Below, one piece after another: positions 38,978 to 50,619 of a stretch of 64,000 bases of DNA. Below the pieces are notes generated by a model. It saw nothing but the letters and a program-made list of their open reading frames with translations, did no database searches and had not been told where the DNA came from. Each line of letters begins with the position of its first letter. Position 1 is the stretch's first letter. The DNA is from Chrysophaeum taylorii (lineage: Eukaryota > Sar > Pelagophyceae > Pelagomonadales > Pelagomonadaceae), in assembly GCA_029834535.1 (NCBI GenBank), contig JAQMWT010000366.1:299169-363168 (forward strand), written 5' to 3'. The position numbers and the translations under genes are program-made.

Positions 38978-39424
38978 CGTCCGTATTAACGGATTTTATT
39001 AAGGGGATTGTTGACTTTTTTAAGCTTGTACAAGTGCAGGCCAGTAAGTTCGCCGAGTCCCAATCTCTTACCCCAGTAAGTTCACCTAATCCCAGTAAGT
39101 TTCATCGAAGTTCACCACCTGGTCAGTAAGTTCACCTAGCTCTAACCAACTCCTTTGAGCTCGTCGCTCTCGCCTCCGCCAATCTAAGCTGCTTTGGTCC
39201 GCACGCGCCGCCAACCTTTGAGTTTACTCTAAAAACCCTTTACTCTGAAAACCCCAGTATGTTCACCTGGTCCCAGTAAGTTCACCTGGTCACTCAGTCC
39301 ACCTAGTCCCAATCTACAACCCCAGTAAGTTCACCTGGTCCCAGTAAGTTCACCTACAGTGCGCGTCTAGACGCCGGGAGGAGGCTTATCAGTATTGCGC
39401 AGCACGTGTGGGGTAGGGTGGAGT

Positions 39425-39963
39425 CGTCGACTCAGAAGAGGATATCCTCGGGGTTGCCGATCGACAGAGAGCCACGTAGAGCTGGACGTGACAGAAGACG
39501 GGCTTGTGGGCAAGAGGACGCCGACCTCGCGGGGCGTCTGGCCCTAGCTCTTGGTGATCGTTTGGCGTCGGCGGGCCTTACGGGATACAGGTTGGAGGAG
39601 CCTCGGTGACAACGACACGATCGATCATGTATCTGGTACCGTTGCAGTGGCCGTGCGACGGGTCGAGGTTGCGAAGACTTTAAGCTCGCGATCAAAGTCA
39701 GCATGCCGTTGGTTGTCAGGGAGTTGAAAACTCTACTGTAAAGAGCGAGGCGTCGGCTTCCGACCCAGCCTAGTCGGCCGAAAAGAACTCCGACGCCTCG
39801 TCTCCGGGAAAAAAAGGCCGCGGTCATGCGCGCGTTGTCAGCATCGACAACATCGTTTCGACGGGGCGTGAGAATGGCGCGCTGGCTGAAAGAGCCGCCG
39901 CGGGTCGTGGAAATAGTCTGCGAGGTCGCCGTAGACGGCTTGGAGGATCACTGTCTGGCTCTC
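39425..39963 (-). pseudogene. Helitron PIF1-type helicase C-terminus, copy 1
   Basis: Minus-strand blocks in order: AILTPRRNDVVDADNARM, then LRNLDPSHGHCNGTRYM (about 39690-39640), then a segment ending in VALSR-like residues. These match the conserved C-terminus of Helitron Pif1 helicases (iLTPxNxxVdxxN; LLRNLDPxxGLCNGTR; NKSQGQT; LYVALSR). Frameshifts between blocks make it non-functional. Confidence 0.7.
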
Positions 39964-40589
39964 GCGCCTACCTGATCCTTAATCTCGCGCCTACCTGATC
40001 CTTACCCTAAATGGAGGGACAAACAAACGTCCTCTCTTCGCCTGCCCCACACCTCGGCGATGACCCCGACTAGGTCCCGCGTACTTATCTCCGCCCGTCA
40101 AGCACATCCTTCATACCCCACAAACCCACCCACATCCTTCATGCTCCCCACACACACCCCCCCCTCTTAGCAGTCGACATTTAAAGACAAACAAGTGCAG
40201 GCCAGTAAGTTCGCCAGTAAGTTCACCTGGTCCCAATCTCTAACCCCAGTAAGTTCACCTGGCCCCAGTAAGTTCACCTAGTCCCAATCTCTAACCCCAG
40301 TAAGTTCGGCGTAAGCCCACTCGTGCTCACATCCACTCACCCCACTCTCCTTCGAGCTCGTCGCTCTCACCTCCGCCAATCTAAGCTGCTCTGATCCGTA
40401 CACGCCGCTCGCCTTTGCGTTCACTCTAAAAACCCCTGTAAGTTCACTTGGTCTCAGTAAGTTCACCTGGTCACTAAGTTCACCTAGTCCCAATCTCAAA
40501 CCCCAGTAAGTTCACCTGGTCCCAGTAAGTTCACCTACAGTGCGCGTGTAGACGCCGGGAGGGGGCTTATCGGTATTGCGCAGCACGTG

Positions 40590-41140
40590 TGGGGTAGGGT
40601 GGAGTCGTCGACTCAGAAGAGGATATCCTCGGGGTTGCCGATCGACAGAGAGCCACGTAGAGCTGGACGTGGCAGAAGACGGGCTTGGGCAAGAGGACGC
40701 CGACCTCGCGGGGCGTCTGGCCCTGGCTCTTGGTGATCGTTTGGCGTCGGCGGGCCTTACGGGATACAGGTTGGAGGAGCCTCGGTGACAACGACACGAT
40801 CGATCATGTATCTGGTACCGTTGCAGTGGCCGTGCGACGGGTCGAGGTTGCGAAGACTTTAAGCTCGCGATCAAAGTCAGCATGCCGTTGGTTGTCAGGG
40901 AGTTGAAAACTCTACTGTAAAGAGCGAGGCGTCGTCTTCCGACCCAGCCTAGTCAGCCGAAAAGAACTCCGACGCCTCGTCTCCGGGAAAAAAGGCCGCG
41001 GTCATGCGCGCGTTGTCAGCATCGACAACATCGTTTCGACGGGGCGTGAGAATGGCGCGCTGAAAGAGCCGCCGCGGGTCGTGGAAATAGTCTGCGAGGT
41101 CGCCGTAGACGGCTTGGAGGATCACTGTCTGGCTCGCGCG
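40590..41140 (-). pseudogene. Helitron PIF1-type helicase C-terminus, copy 2
   Basis: Here TITKSQGQTPREVGVLLPKP then QLYVALCR can be read in one frame (40567-40797), matching the NKSQGQT and YVALSR motifs. The upstream LRNLDPSHGHCNGTR block is in another frame. Same decay pattern as copy 1. Confidence 0.75.
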
Positions 41141-41619
41141 CCTACCTGATCCTTACTCTCGCGCCTACCTGATCCTTACCCTAAATCGAGGGACAAACAA
41201 ACTCCCCACACCCACCCCCCTCTTAGCAGTCGACATTTAAAGACAAACAAGTGCAGGCCAGTAAGTTCACCTAGTCCCAATCTCTAACCCCAGTAAGTTC
41301 ACCTGGTCCCAGTAAGTTTCATATAAGTTCACCTGGTCAGTAAGTTCACCTAGCTCTAACCAACTCCTTCGAGCTCGTCGCTCTCGCCTCCGCCAATCTA
41401 AGCTGCTTTGATCCGCACGCGCCGCCAACCTTTGAGTTTACTCTAAAAACCCTTTGCTCTAAAACCCCAGTATGTTCACCTGGTCCCAGTTTCACCTGGT
41501 CACTCAGCTCACCTAGTCCCAATCTCAAACCCCAGTAAGTTCACCTGGTCCCAGTAAGTTCACCTACAGTGCGCGTGTAGACGCCGGGAGGGGCTTATCG
41601 GTATTGCGCAGCACGTGGG

Positions 41620-42166
41620 GGTAGGGTGGAGTCGTCGACCCAGAAGTATATCCTCGGGGTTGCCGATCGACAGAGAGCCACGTAGAGCTGGACGTGGCAG
41701 AAGACGGGCTTGGGAAGAGGACGCCGACCTCGCGGGGCGTCTGGCCCTGGCTCTTGTTGATCGTTTGGCGTCGGCGGGCCTTAAGGGATACAGGTTGGAG
41801 GAGCCTCGGTGACAACGACACGATCGATCATGTATCTGGTACCGTTGCAGTGGCCGTGCGACGGGTCGAGGTTGCGAAGACTTTAAGCTCGCGATCAAAG
41901 TCAGCATGCCGTTGGTTGTCAGGGAGTTCAAAACTCGACTGTAAAGAGCGAGGCGTCGTCTTCCGACCCAACCTAGTCGGCCGAAAAGAACTCCGACGCC
42001 TCGTCTCCGGGAAAAAAAAGGCCGCGGTCATGCGCGCGTTGTCAGCATCGACAACATCGTTTCGACGGGGCGTGAGAATGGCGCGCTGAAAGAGCCGCCG
42101 CGGGTCGTGGAAAGAGTCTGCGAGGTCGCCGTAGACGGCTTGGAGGATCACTGTCTGGCTCTCGCG
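41620..42166 (-). pseudogene. Helitron PIF1-type helicase C-terminus, copy 3
   Basis: Keeps TINKSQGQTPREVGVLF and a VILQAVYGDLADSFHDPRRL opening. One base is missing relative to copy 2 near 41710, which shifts the frame after VGVL. Confidence 0.72.
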
Positions 42167-42784
42167 ACTACCTGATCCTTACTCTCGCGCCTATCTTATC
42201 CTTACCCTAAATCGAGGGACAGACACATAGGTCCCGCGTACTTATCTCCGCCCGTCAGGCACATCCCTCATACCCCACAAACCCACCCACATCCTTCATG
42301 CTCCCCACACGCACCCCCCCCTCTTACCAGTCGACATTTAAAGACAGACAGACAGACAGACGGACAGACAGACAGACAGACAAACATCTGTCGATTAGTA
42401 GTTAGGACAAGTGCAGGCCAGTAAGTTCACCTAGTCCCAATCTCTAACCCCAGTAAGTTCACCTAATCCCAGTAAGTTTCATATAAGTTCACCTGGTCAG
42501 GAAGTTCACCTAGCTCACACCAACTCCTCTGAGCTCGTCGCTCTCGCCTCCGCCAATCTAAGCTGCTTCGATCCGCACGCGCCGCCTACCTTTGAGTGAG
42601 TTTACTCTAAAAACCCTTTGCTCTAAAACCCCAGTATGTTCACCTGGTCCAGTAAGTTCACCTGGTCACTATTCACCTATCCCAATCTCAAACCCAGTAA
42701 GTTCACCTGGTCCCAGTAAGTTCACCTACAGTGCGCGTGTAGACGCCGGGAGGGCTTATCGGTATTGCGCAGCACGTGTGGGGT

Positions 42785-43329
42785 AGGGTGGAGTCGTCGA
42801 CTCAGAAGAGCATATCCTCGGGGTTGCCGATCGACAGAGAGCCACGTAGAGCTGGACGTGGCAGAAGACGGGCTTGGGCAAGAGGACGCCGACCTCGCGG
42901 GGCGTCTGGCCCTGGCTCTTGGTGATCGTTTGGCGTCGGCGGGCCTTACGGGATACAGGTTGGAGGAGCCTCGGTGACAACGACACGATCGATCATGTAT
43001 CTGGTACCGTTGCAGTGGCCGTGCGACGGGTCGAGGTTGCGAAGACTTTAAGCTCGCGATCAAAGTCAGCATGCCGTTGGTTGTCAGGGAGTTCAAAACT
43101 CGACTGTAAAGAGCGAGGCGTCGGCTTCCGACCCAACCTAGTCGGCCGAAAAGAACTCCGACGCCTCGTCTTCGGGAAAAAAAGGCCGCGGTCATGCGCG
43201 CGTTGTCAGCATCGACAACATCGTTTCGACGGGGCGTGAGAATGGCGCGCTGAAAGAGCCGCCGCGGGTCGTGGAAATAGTCTGCGAGGTCGCCGTAGAC
43301 GGCTTGGAGGATCACTGTCTGGCTCTCGC
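42785..43329 (-). pseudogene. Helitron PIF1-type helicase C-terminus, copy 4
   Basis: The longest minus-strand frame of the array (42722-43315, 197 codons). It opens ILQAVYGDLADYFHDPRRLF and AILTPRRNDVVDADNARM but then leaves the true helicase frame; LRNLDPSHGHCNGTR and TKSQGQT lie in a second frame. Confidence 0.75.
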
Positions 43330-43864
43330 GCCTACCTGATCCTTACTCTCGCGCCTACCTGATCCTTACCCTAAATCGAGGGACAGACAAACAGACAAAC
43401 AGACAAACAGACAAACAGACGAACAGACAAACATCTGTCGATTAGTAGTTAGGAAGACAAGTGCATGCCAGTAAGTTCGCCAGTAAGTTCACCTGGTCCC
43501 AATCTCTAACCCCAGTAAGTTCACCTGGTCCCAGTAAGTTCACCTAGTCCCAATCTCTAACCCCAGTAAGTTCGGCGTAAGCTCACTCGTGCTCACATCC
43601 ACTCACCCCACTCTCCTTCGAGCTCGTCGCTCTCACCTCCGCCAATCGAAGCTGCTTTGATCCGTACACGCCGCTAGCCTTTGCGTTCACTCTAAAAACC
43701 CCAGTAAGTTCACTTGGTCCAGTAAGTTTACCTGGTCACTAAGTTAACCTAGTCCAAATCTAAAACCCCAGTAAGTTAACCTGGTCCCAGTAAGTTCACC
43801 TACAGTGCGCGTGTAGACGCCGGGAGGGCTTATCGGTATTGCGCAGCACGTGTGGGTAGGGTGG

Positions 43865-44399
43865 AGTCGTCGACTCAGAAGAGGATATCCTCGGGGTTGC
43901 CGATCGACAGAGAGCCACGTAGAGCTGGACGTGGCAGAAGACGGGCTTGGGCAAGAGGACGCCGACCTCGCGGGGCGTCTGCCCTGGCTCTTGTTGATCG
44001 TTTGGCGTCGGCGGGCCTTAGGGATACAGGTTGGAGGAGCCTCGGTGACACGACACGATCGATCATGTATCTGGTACCGTTGCAGTGGCCGTGCGACGGG
44101 TCGAGGTTGCGAAGACTTTAAGCTCGCGATCAAAGTCAGCATGCCGTTGGTTGTCAGGGAGTTGAAAACTCGACTGTAAAGAGCGAGGCGTCGTCTTCCG
44201 ACCCAGCATAGTCAGCCGAAAAGAACTCCAACGCCTCGTCTCCGGGAAAAAAGGGCCGCGGTCATACGCGCGTTGTCAGCATCGACAACATCGTTTCGAC
44301 GGGGCGTGAGAATGGCGCGCTGAAAGAGCCGCCGCGGGTCGTGGAAATAGTCTGCGAGGTCGCCGTAGACGGCTTGGAGGATCACTGTCTGGCTCTCGC
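43865..44399 (-). pseudogene. Helitron PIF1-type helicase C-terminus, copy 5
   Basis: As the other copies, with extra single-base losses near 43980, 44020 and 44050 that break the helicase frame further. Confidence 0.65.
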
Positions 44400-44692
44400 G
44401 CCTACCTGATCCTTACTCTCGCGCCTACCTGATCCTTACCCTAAATCGAGGGGCAGACAGACAGACAAACAAACAAACAAACAGACAAACATCTGTCGAT
44501 TAGTAGTTAGGACAAGTGCAGGCCAGTAAGTTCACCTACTCCCAATCTCTAACCCCAGTAACTTCACCTGGTCCCAGTAAGTCTTCCTAACTACTAATCG
44601 ACAGATGTTTGTCTGTCCGTCTGTTTGTCTGTCTGTTTGTCCCTCGATTTAGGGTAAGGATCAGGTAGGCGCGAGAGTAAGGATCAGGTAGG

Positions 44693-45215
44693 CGCGAGAG
44701 CCAGACAGTGATCCTCCAAGCCGTCTACGGCGACCTCGCAGACTATTTCCACGACCCGCGGCGGCTCTTTTAGCCAGCGCGCCATTCTCACGCCCCGTCG
44801 AAACGATGTTGTCGATGCTGACAACGCGCGCATGACCGCGGCCTTTATTTTCCCGGAGACGAGGCGTCGGAGTTCTTTTCGGCCGACTAGGTTGGGTCGG
44901 AAGCCGACGCCTCGCTCTTTAGAGTTTTCAACTCCCTGACAACCAACGGCATGCTGACTTTGATCGCGAGCTTGTCTTCGCAACCTCGACCCGTCGCACG
45001 GCCACTGCAACGGTACCAGATACATGATCGATCGTGTCGTTGTCACCGAGGCTCCTCCAACCTGTATCGCTTAAGGCCCGCCTACGCCAAACGATCAACA
45101 AGAGCCAGGCCAGACGCCCCGCGAGGTCGGCGTCCTCTTCCCAAGCCCGTCTTCTGCCACGTCCAGCTCTACGTGGCTCTCGTCGATCGCATCCCGAGGA
45201 TATCTCTTCTGGGTC
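44693..45215 (+). pseudogene. Helitron PIF1-type helicase C-terminus, inverted copy
   Basis: The only copy on the plus strand. It begins at the CGCGAGAGCCAGACAGTG edge and contains LRNLDPSHGHCNGTRYM and INKSQ in separate frames, with several deletions after 45080. Its inversion relative to neighbours is clear from the reversed helicase order and from the GGTGAACTTACTGG words at 45475-45570. Confidence 0.7.
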
Positions 45216-45939
45216 GACGACCGCCTACCCCACACTGCGCACGATAAGCCCCTCCCGGCGTCTACACGCGCACTGTGGCTTACTGGGACAGGTGAACACT
45301 GGGGTTTGGGACTAGGAGCTGGTGACCAGGTGAACTGGTACACTGGGGTTTTAAATAAAGCGTTTTAGAGTAAACTCAAGGTTGGCGGCGCGTGCGGATC
45401 AAAGCAGCTTAGATTGGCGGAGGCGAGAGCGGCGAGCTCAAAGGAGTTGGTGTGAGCTAGGTGAACTTACTGTCAATAATAATACTGACCAGGTGAACTT
45501 ATATGAAACTTACTGGGACCAGGTGAACTTACTGGGGTTAGAGATTGGGACTAGGTGAACTTACTGGCCTGCCCTTGTAACTACTAATCGACAGATGTTT
45601 GTCTGTTTGTTTGTTTGTTTGTTTCATATAAGTTCGCCTGGTCAGTAAGTTCACCTAGCTCACACCAACTCCTTTGAGCTCGTCGCTCTCGCCTCCGCCA
45701 ATCTAAGCTGCTTCGATCCGCACGCGCCGCCTACCTTTGAGTGAGTTTACTCAAAAAACCCTTTGCTCTAAAACCCCAGTATGTTCACCTGGTCCCAGTA
45801 AGTTCACCTGGTCACTATATTCACCTATCCCAATCTCAAACCCCAGTTAGTTCACCTGGTCCCAGTAAGTTCACCCACAGTGCGCGTGTAGACGCCGGGA
45901 GGGGGCTTATCGGTATTGCGGAGCACGTGTGAGGTAGGG

Positions 45940-46514
45940 TGGAGTCGTCGACTCAGAAGAGCATATTCTCGTGTCGTCGAGTCAGAAGAGCATATTCTCG
46001 TGGTTGCCGATCGACAGAGAGCCACGTAGAGCTGGACGTGACAGAAGACGGGCTTGGGCAAGAGGACGCCGACCTCGCGGGGCGTCTGGCCCTGGCTCTT
46101 GTTGATCGCTTGGCGTAGGCGGGCCTTACGGGATACAGGTTGGAGGAGCCTCGGTGACAACGACACGATCGATCATGTATCTGGTACCGTTGCAGTGGCC
46201 GTGCGACGGGTCGAGGTTGCGAAGACTTTAAGCTCGCGATCAAAGTCAGCATGCCGTTGGTTGTCAGGGAGTTGAAAACTCGACTATAAAGAGCGAGGCG
46301 TCGTCTTCCGACCCAGCCTAGTCAGCCGAAAAGAACTCCGACGCCTCGTCTCCGGGAAAGGCCGCGGTCATTCATGCGCGCGTTGTCAGCATCGACAACA
46401 TCGTTTCAACGGGGCGTGAGAATGGCGCGCTGGCTAAAAGAGCCGCCGCGGGTCGTGGAAATAGTCTGCGAGGTCGCCGTAGACGGCTTGGAGGATCACT
46501 GTCTGGCTCTCGCG
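45940..46514 (-). pseudogene. Helitron PIF1-type helicase C-terminus, copy 8
   Basis: Contains AINKSQGQTPREVGVLLPKP then LYVALCR in one frame (45852-46166). Carries a local duplication at 45945-46005 (GTCGTCGA and GTCAGAAGAGCATATTCTCG repeated). Confidence 0.72.
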
Positions 46515-47029
46515 CCTACCTGATCCTTACTCTCGCGCCTACCTGATCCTTACCCTAAATCGAGGGACAAACAGACAAACAAACAAACAAACATCTGTCG
46601 ATTAGTAGTTAGGACAAGTGCAGGCCAGTAAGTTCACCTAGTCCCAATCTCTAACCCCAGTTAGTTCACCTGGTCCCGTTACGTTCGTCAGTAAGTTCAC
46701 CTAGTCCCAATCTCTAACCCCAGTAAGTTCGGGAGCCCACTCGTGCTCACACCCACTCACCCCACTCTCCTTCGAGCTCGTCGCTCTCACCTCCGCCAAT
46801 CTAAGCTGCTTTGATCCGTACACGCCGCTAGCCTTTGCTTTCACTCTAAAAACTCCAGTAGGCTCACCTGGTCCCAGTAAGTTCACCTGGTCACTCAGTT
46901 CACCTAGTCCCAATGTCTAGACCCAGTAAGTTCACCTGGTCCCAGTAAGTTCAACTACAGTGCGCGTGTTGACGCCGGGAGGGGGCTTATCGGTATTGCG
47001 CAGCACGTGTGGGGTAGGGTGGAGTCGTC

Positions 47030-47560
47030 GACTCAGAAGAGCATATCCTCGGGGTTGCCGATCGACAGAGAGCCACGTAGAGCTGGACGTGACAGAAGAC
47101 GGGCTTGGGCGAGAGGACGCCGACCTCGCGGGACGTCTGGCCCTGGATCTTGGTGATCGTTTGGTGTCGGCGGGCCTTAAGGGATACAGGTTGGAGGAGC
47201 CTCGGTGACAACGACACGATCGATCATGTATCTGCTACCGTTGCAGTGGCCGTGCGACGGGTCGAGGTTGCGAAGACTTTAAGCTCGCGATCAAAGTCAG
47301 CATGCCGTTGGTTGTCAGGGAGTTGAAAACTCGACTGTTAAGAGCGAGGCGTCGTCTTCCGACCCAACCTAGTCGGCCGAAAAGAACTCCGACGCCTCGT
47401 CTCCGGGAAAAAAAGGCCGCGGTCATTCATGCGCGCGTTGTCAGCATCGACAACATCGTTTCAACGGGGCGTGAGAATGGCGCGCTGGCTAAAAGAGCCG
47501 CCGCGGGTCGTGGAAATAGTCTGCGAGGTCGCCGTAGACGGCTTCGAGGATCAATGGCCG
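47030..47560 (-). pseudogene. Helitron PIF1-type helicase C-terminus, copy 9
   Basis: Last copy of the array. It shows TITKIQGQTSREVGVL (S to I change in NKSQGQT) and is truncated on its right side where the TTAG-tailed element begins (about 47575). Confidence 0.7.
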
Positions 47561-47579
47561 GCTCACCGGCCTACATGAT

Positions 47580-48900
47580 CCTTACCCTAAACTAACTAAC
47601 TAACTTCAGACCTCTCCCGAGCATGGGAGCCAGGCCGGACCGACAGGAGCCAGTCCGGAATCACGGGCCTGTAGACGAGGAGCGCCGAAAAAAAAGGTCG
47701 GTCGGCGGAGAGTGACCATCAATCTTGTCGCCATGCGACGAGGAGACCGCGATGTGACTGACAACCAACTCGTCGATAACCTTCCGTCTTCGCCCCCCGG
47801 CCATACCCCGTCCCACTGCGAACGTTCCGGCTGCCAACCGGCCCGCCCGGGAGGCGAATAGGTGCGAGGATATATAAAATACATATTTACGAAGCGCCGG
47901 CTTCCCGGCTTGGGGCCGTTGAAGAAGGTGGCGCGGCGCTGATTCGAACCGTCACCGTAGGAAACGAAGATCCAGCCCCTGTAGCAGCCCGCGACCGTCC
48001 TCGGATACCGCCTCGATGGTGATCCAGTAGCAACCGGGACAACTCCCCCGAAAGAACCGAACCTCGACGCTTGACCCAAAACCAAAGAACCGGTGCCGAT
48101 TCTCGGGTCCTTGACCCGGGGGGTTCCAGCCAACGACGAGGCTCTCGATGTTCGCCTCGAGGAGGACGTTCTACAGAGTCGCTCGGGAGCTGCTGCGTCC
48201 GGGTCCAACCTTCCGAAGAGAGCACGCTCGTCGACGACGACAGCTTTGACTTTCATGGCCTCCAGGGCTTTCACCTGGCGCTCAGAAGAGGGCCTTCTCG
48301 ACGACGGACGCGGCGATGGTGCTCCATTATCGCCGCCTCCCGGTCCGCGTGGTTCTGCCGACTACGACAAACCGCCTTTATCAATCCTCGTACGTCGTCG
48401 CTGAGCGCGGCGAGGCGTCCTCCATCAACTCGTCCTTCGACCTGGCGCTCGAGCGCAAAGGCGCGGTCAAAGTCCCGTTCTTACGAGAGAGACGACGGTC
48501 ATCTTGAACAAGGCCGGTCTCTGGATCATTGGCGTCGGTCGGTCCGAGCGGCCCGCGATCGCGGATCGTCGACGGACAGCTTCGCCGATCCAGACCTCGA
48601 GGAACAGGGGTGGCGAAGGACCAGTCGTGGACTATAGATTCCGAAGGATGCGCTCGAGGACCGTCGCAACGATTCTGACGAATTTGACGAACGAACGACC
48701 TGGAGCAATCTCTGACTCGGGTCGCCGAACAGGCTGGCGATCGCCTTGGCCTCGCCGGCCGCGCTCTGGTCGGAGACTCCGTCTCGTCGCCGCCGCGTTC
48801 GACGACGCGATGAATCTTTGCCGTCGAGCGAGCGAGCACCATAACCCAGAGGTCGTTCGATCGAAACGAACACCAGCTACCATGTGACAACTGGAATGGG
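47580..48900 (-). mobile_element. TTAG-tailed element, degenerate
   Basis: On the minus strand the element ends GGGAGAGGTCTGAAG then GTTAGTTAGTTAG at 47590-47605, identical in design to the copy end at 5005-5030. Two overlapping minus-strand frames (47606-48274 and 48381-48890) give no recognisable protein, so coding capacity is lost or absent. About 80 bases at 47780-47862 (CCTTCCGTCTTCGCCCCC and onward) recur at 63141-63225 and partly at 60650-60715. The left boundary at about 48900 is a guess. Confidence 0.45.
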
Positions 48901-48959
48901 GCGTTACTAAGAGAATGACGTAGGGATACTACTGGATACGTGGTGCAGGGGTAAGTGTC

Positions 48960-49075
48960 ATAGCTTCCTCACACAGGTGCTGGAAAAGAAAGAATAGGAA
49001 AAAGCGGGAAGTGAGGTCCCTCACACAGGTGCTGGAAAAGAAAGAAAAGGAGAAAAAAGGGGTAAGTGAGACGCT
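48960..49075. repeat. Short direct repeat
   Basis: TCACACAGGTGCTGGAAAAG with following A/G-rich sequence occurs twice, about 50 bases apart, between the TTAG-tailed element and the decayed retrotransposon. Confidence 0.7.
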
Positions 49076-49079
49076 CACA

Positions 49080-50330
49080 CCTACGTCGTCGCCGTAGCCC
49101 AGCGCGAGGGCGATCTCGCCAAGGACGCCCATCTCGGAGCGCAGGTCGCGAACGGAGCGGTAGGACAGGATTTCCATCGCTCGCCCGCTCCGGCGACCGC
49201 GACCAGGACCTCGGGAATTTGCGCAACCCTCGAGGCGAGCAGCTTCATAATCAGCTTCGACGTGCGACCAGGGGTGACGTCCTGCTGGGCGCGGCTGCCC
49301 GAGGCTGAAGAGAGGGCACACCGCGCCCGGCCCAATGTGTTGGCGATCCCCCACTCGCGGTGGCGAACTTGGAGGAGAGCCTACGCCTTGAAATTTTTGG
49401 CCAAGACGCCGGTTTTTGGGGAGTTCGTAGCACGGCGCACTGGGGGCGTCACCGAAGGCACCAAAGGCACGACGAGGCCAGAAACGGCGCCGCAGCTACC
49501 TAGCCGCTGCAGCTCGACGACCTGAGGGCTTGATGGTGGCAACGCGGTCGAGGTATTCGTCGTGGACTCGCGCGCCAATCAACAGATATTCCAAGGGCGG
49601 TACAGAACAAGCCCCAGGCGAGCATATCAAAGTCAGTTTTGAGAGCGCAGCGAGAAGTGTCGCGCGCGACGCGACGTCGGGCGAGGTTGCCTTGAAATCT
49701 GGACAGCAGGAGCGACGACGAAGAATCCGGCGTTACGCGGCGGCCGAGCGAATCGTCGTGCCGGGTTAGTCCGCGCGCGAGGCGGATCTGACAGCGGGCG
49801 TAGTCGAAAACGGCGCAGGAGGGCCGCAGCGGCTGGGGTCGTTGCGGGTCGGCGCCGCCGAGTGCCGCGGCGACAAAGTTGAGGACGGCGCAAGCGCGCT
49901 CGAGGCAACAGTAGTAGTCAATTCCAACGGAGCGATCGCGGGCCAACGAGTAGTAGATACACAACGACGCCTTCGGCGCCGCCGTTCCTGCGCAGCAGCA
50001 CGGTGATCGAGGAGACCCGTGCGCCGGACAGAACGCCACGCGCGCATCGAGGCCGAGCTCCTCTCGGGATATCGCGAGCATACTGCACAAGTGTGAGATG
50101 ACGCCGTGCGAGGCGTCGCGCGTCGCCAAGCAACAATACGGTGGCGGGTTTACGAGTTGCATCGCCTCGCTGAGAGACGGTGGGGACGAGAGCCGGTCGG
50201 GCTTGGCACCCACGTATAAGGTTGCTTGACCACGAAGCAGGAAAAGGCTCGCAGCTGAGTACGGACGAGTTTGTCCACGACGGTCCGAGGCGCAGCAGCG
50301 CGCTTAGCGCGTCAACCATATCGAGGAGGT
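49080..50330 (-). pseudogene. Decayed second copy of the RING/RT/REL retrotransposon
   Basis: The minus strand shows fragments of the same protein as the element at 52.4-59.6 kb, in different frames: PASW (about 50235); YCCLATRDA then ISREELGLDARVAFCPAHG (about 50140-50030), matching YCLATHDA and SGEELRLDKCEAFCPALG; GNLARRRVARD with FDMLAWGLF (about 49680-49600), matching GNLARRQVVPD and YDIKTLAWG; and LGRARCAL (about 49330). The region holding the catalytic DDG is deleted, and the nuclease PD and DIK are changed, so it is dead. Confidence 0.75.
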
Positions 50331-50619
50331 CAACGCCCAGCGGCGGAAGCCGCGAAGCGGTCCGAAGGTTGAACGAGCGTCGTCATCATCGGAAGTGGCT
50401 TCTTCGTGCCACGAAAAAGACGCGTCGGCCGTAAGGCGATAGATAGGTGAAGGAGACGCCTCGTCGGAGCGGAAATCGCCGAGGACACGACAAAAGCGAC
50501 GGCCCGCGACCGCGAGGGTGTCGCGTCATCGTCGACTGTGGCTAAAAATAGGGAATGCGCGTAGAGGAGGAGTGTCTGGCGAGGATACGCGAGCGAAGTA
50601 CCTGAGATTATTAAAATCA

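Larger units (their letters stand above)
39030..47590. repeat. Tandem array of a Helitron-derived unit (1.05-1.16 kb; eight full-size copies plus one partial; one copy inverted)
   Basis: Copies begin at GTGCAGGCCAGTAAG (or a variant) near 39034, 40195, 41251, 42411, 43461, 44516 and 46618. The copy at 44516 is cut after about 70 bases by an inverted copy (about 44584-45590), and a 5'-shortened forward copy follows at about 45626. Each full-size unit has about 500 bases built of CCAGTAAGTTCACCTGGTC words, then about 540 bases carrying a frameshifted PIF1 helicase C-terminus (minus strand in forward copies), then a doubled CGCGCCTACCTGATCCTTAC and a (GACA/AAAC)n tract. The copies ending near 40190, 41240 and 42340 also contain the retrotransposon 3' end. 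Confidence 0.85.

Noticed and set aside
39406-47326. Plus-strand frames repeated in each Helitron unit (e.g. GKRTPTSRGVWPW)
   Set aside because: They are antisense to the PIF1 helicase motifs, which are clear on the minus strand.
39030-47590. CRISPR-like array of short repeats
   Set aside because: Spacing is irregular, spacers are not unique, and larger units repeat as a whole; the sequence is eukaryotic mobile DNA.
47935-47965. GATTCGAACC resembling the end of a tRNA gene on the minus strand
   Set aside because: No anticodon or D arm upstream.
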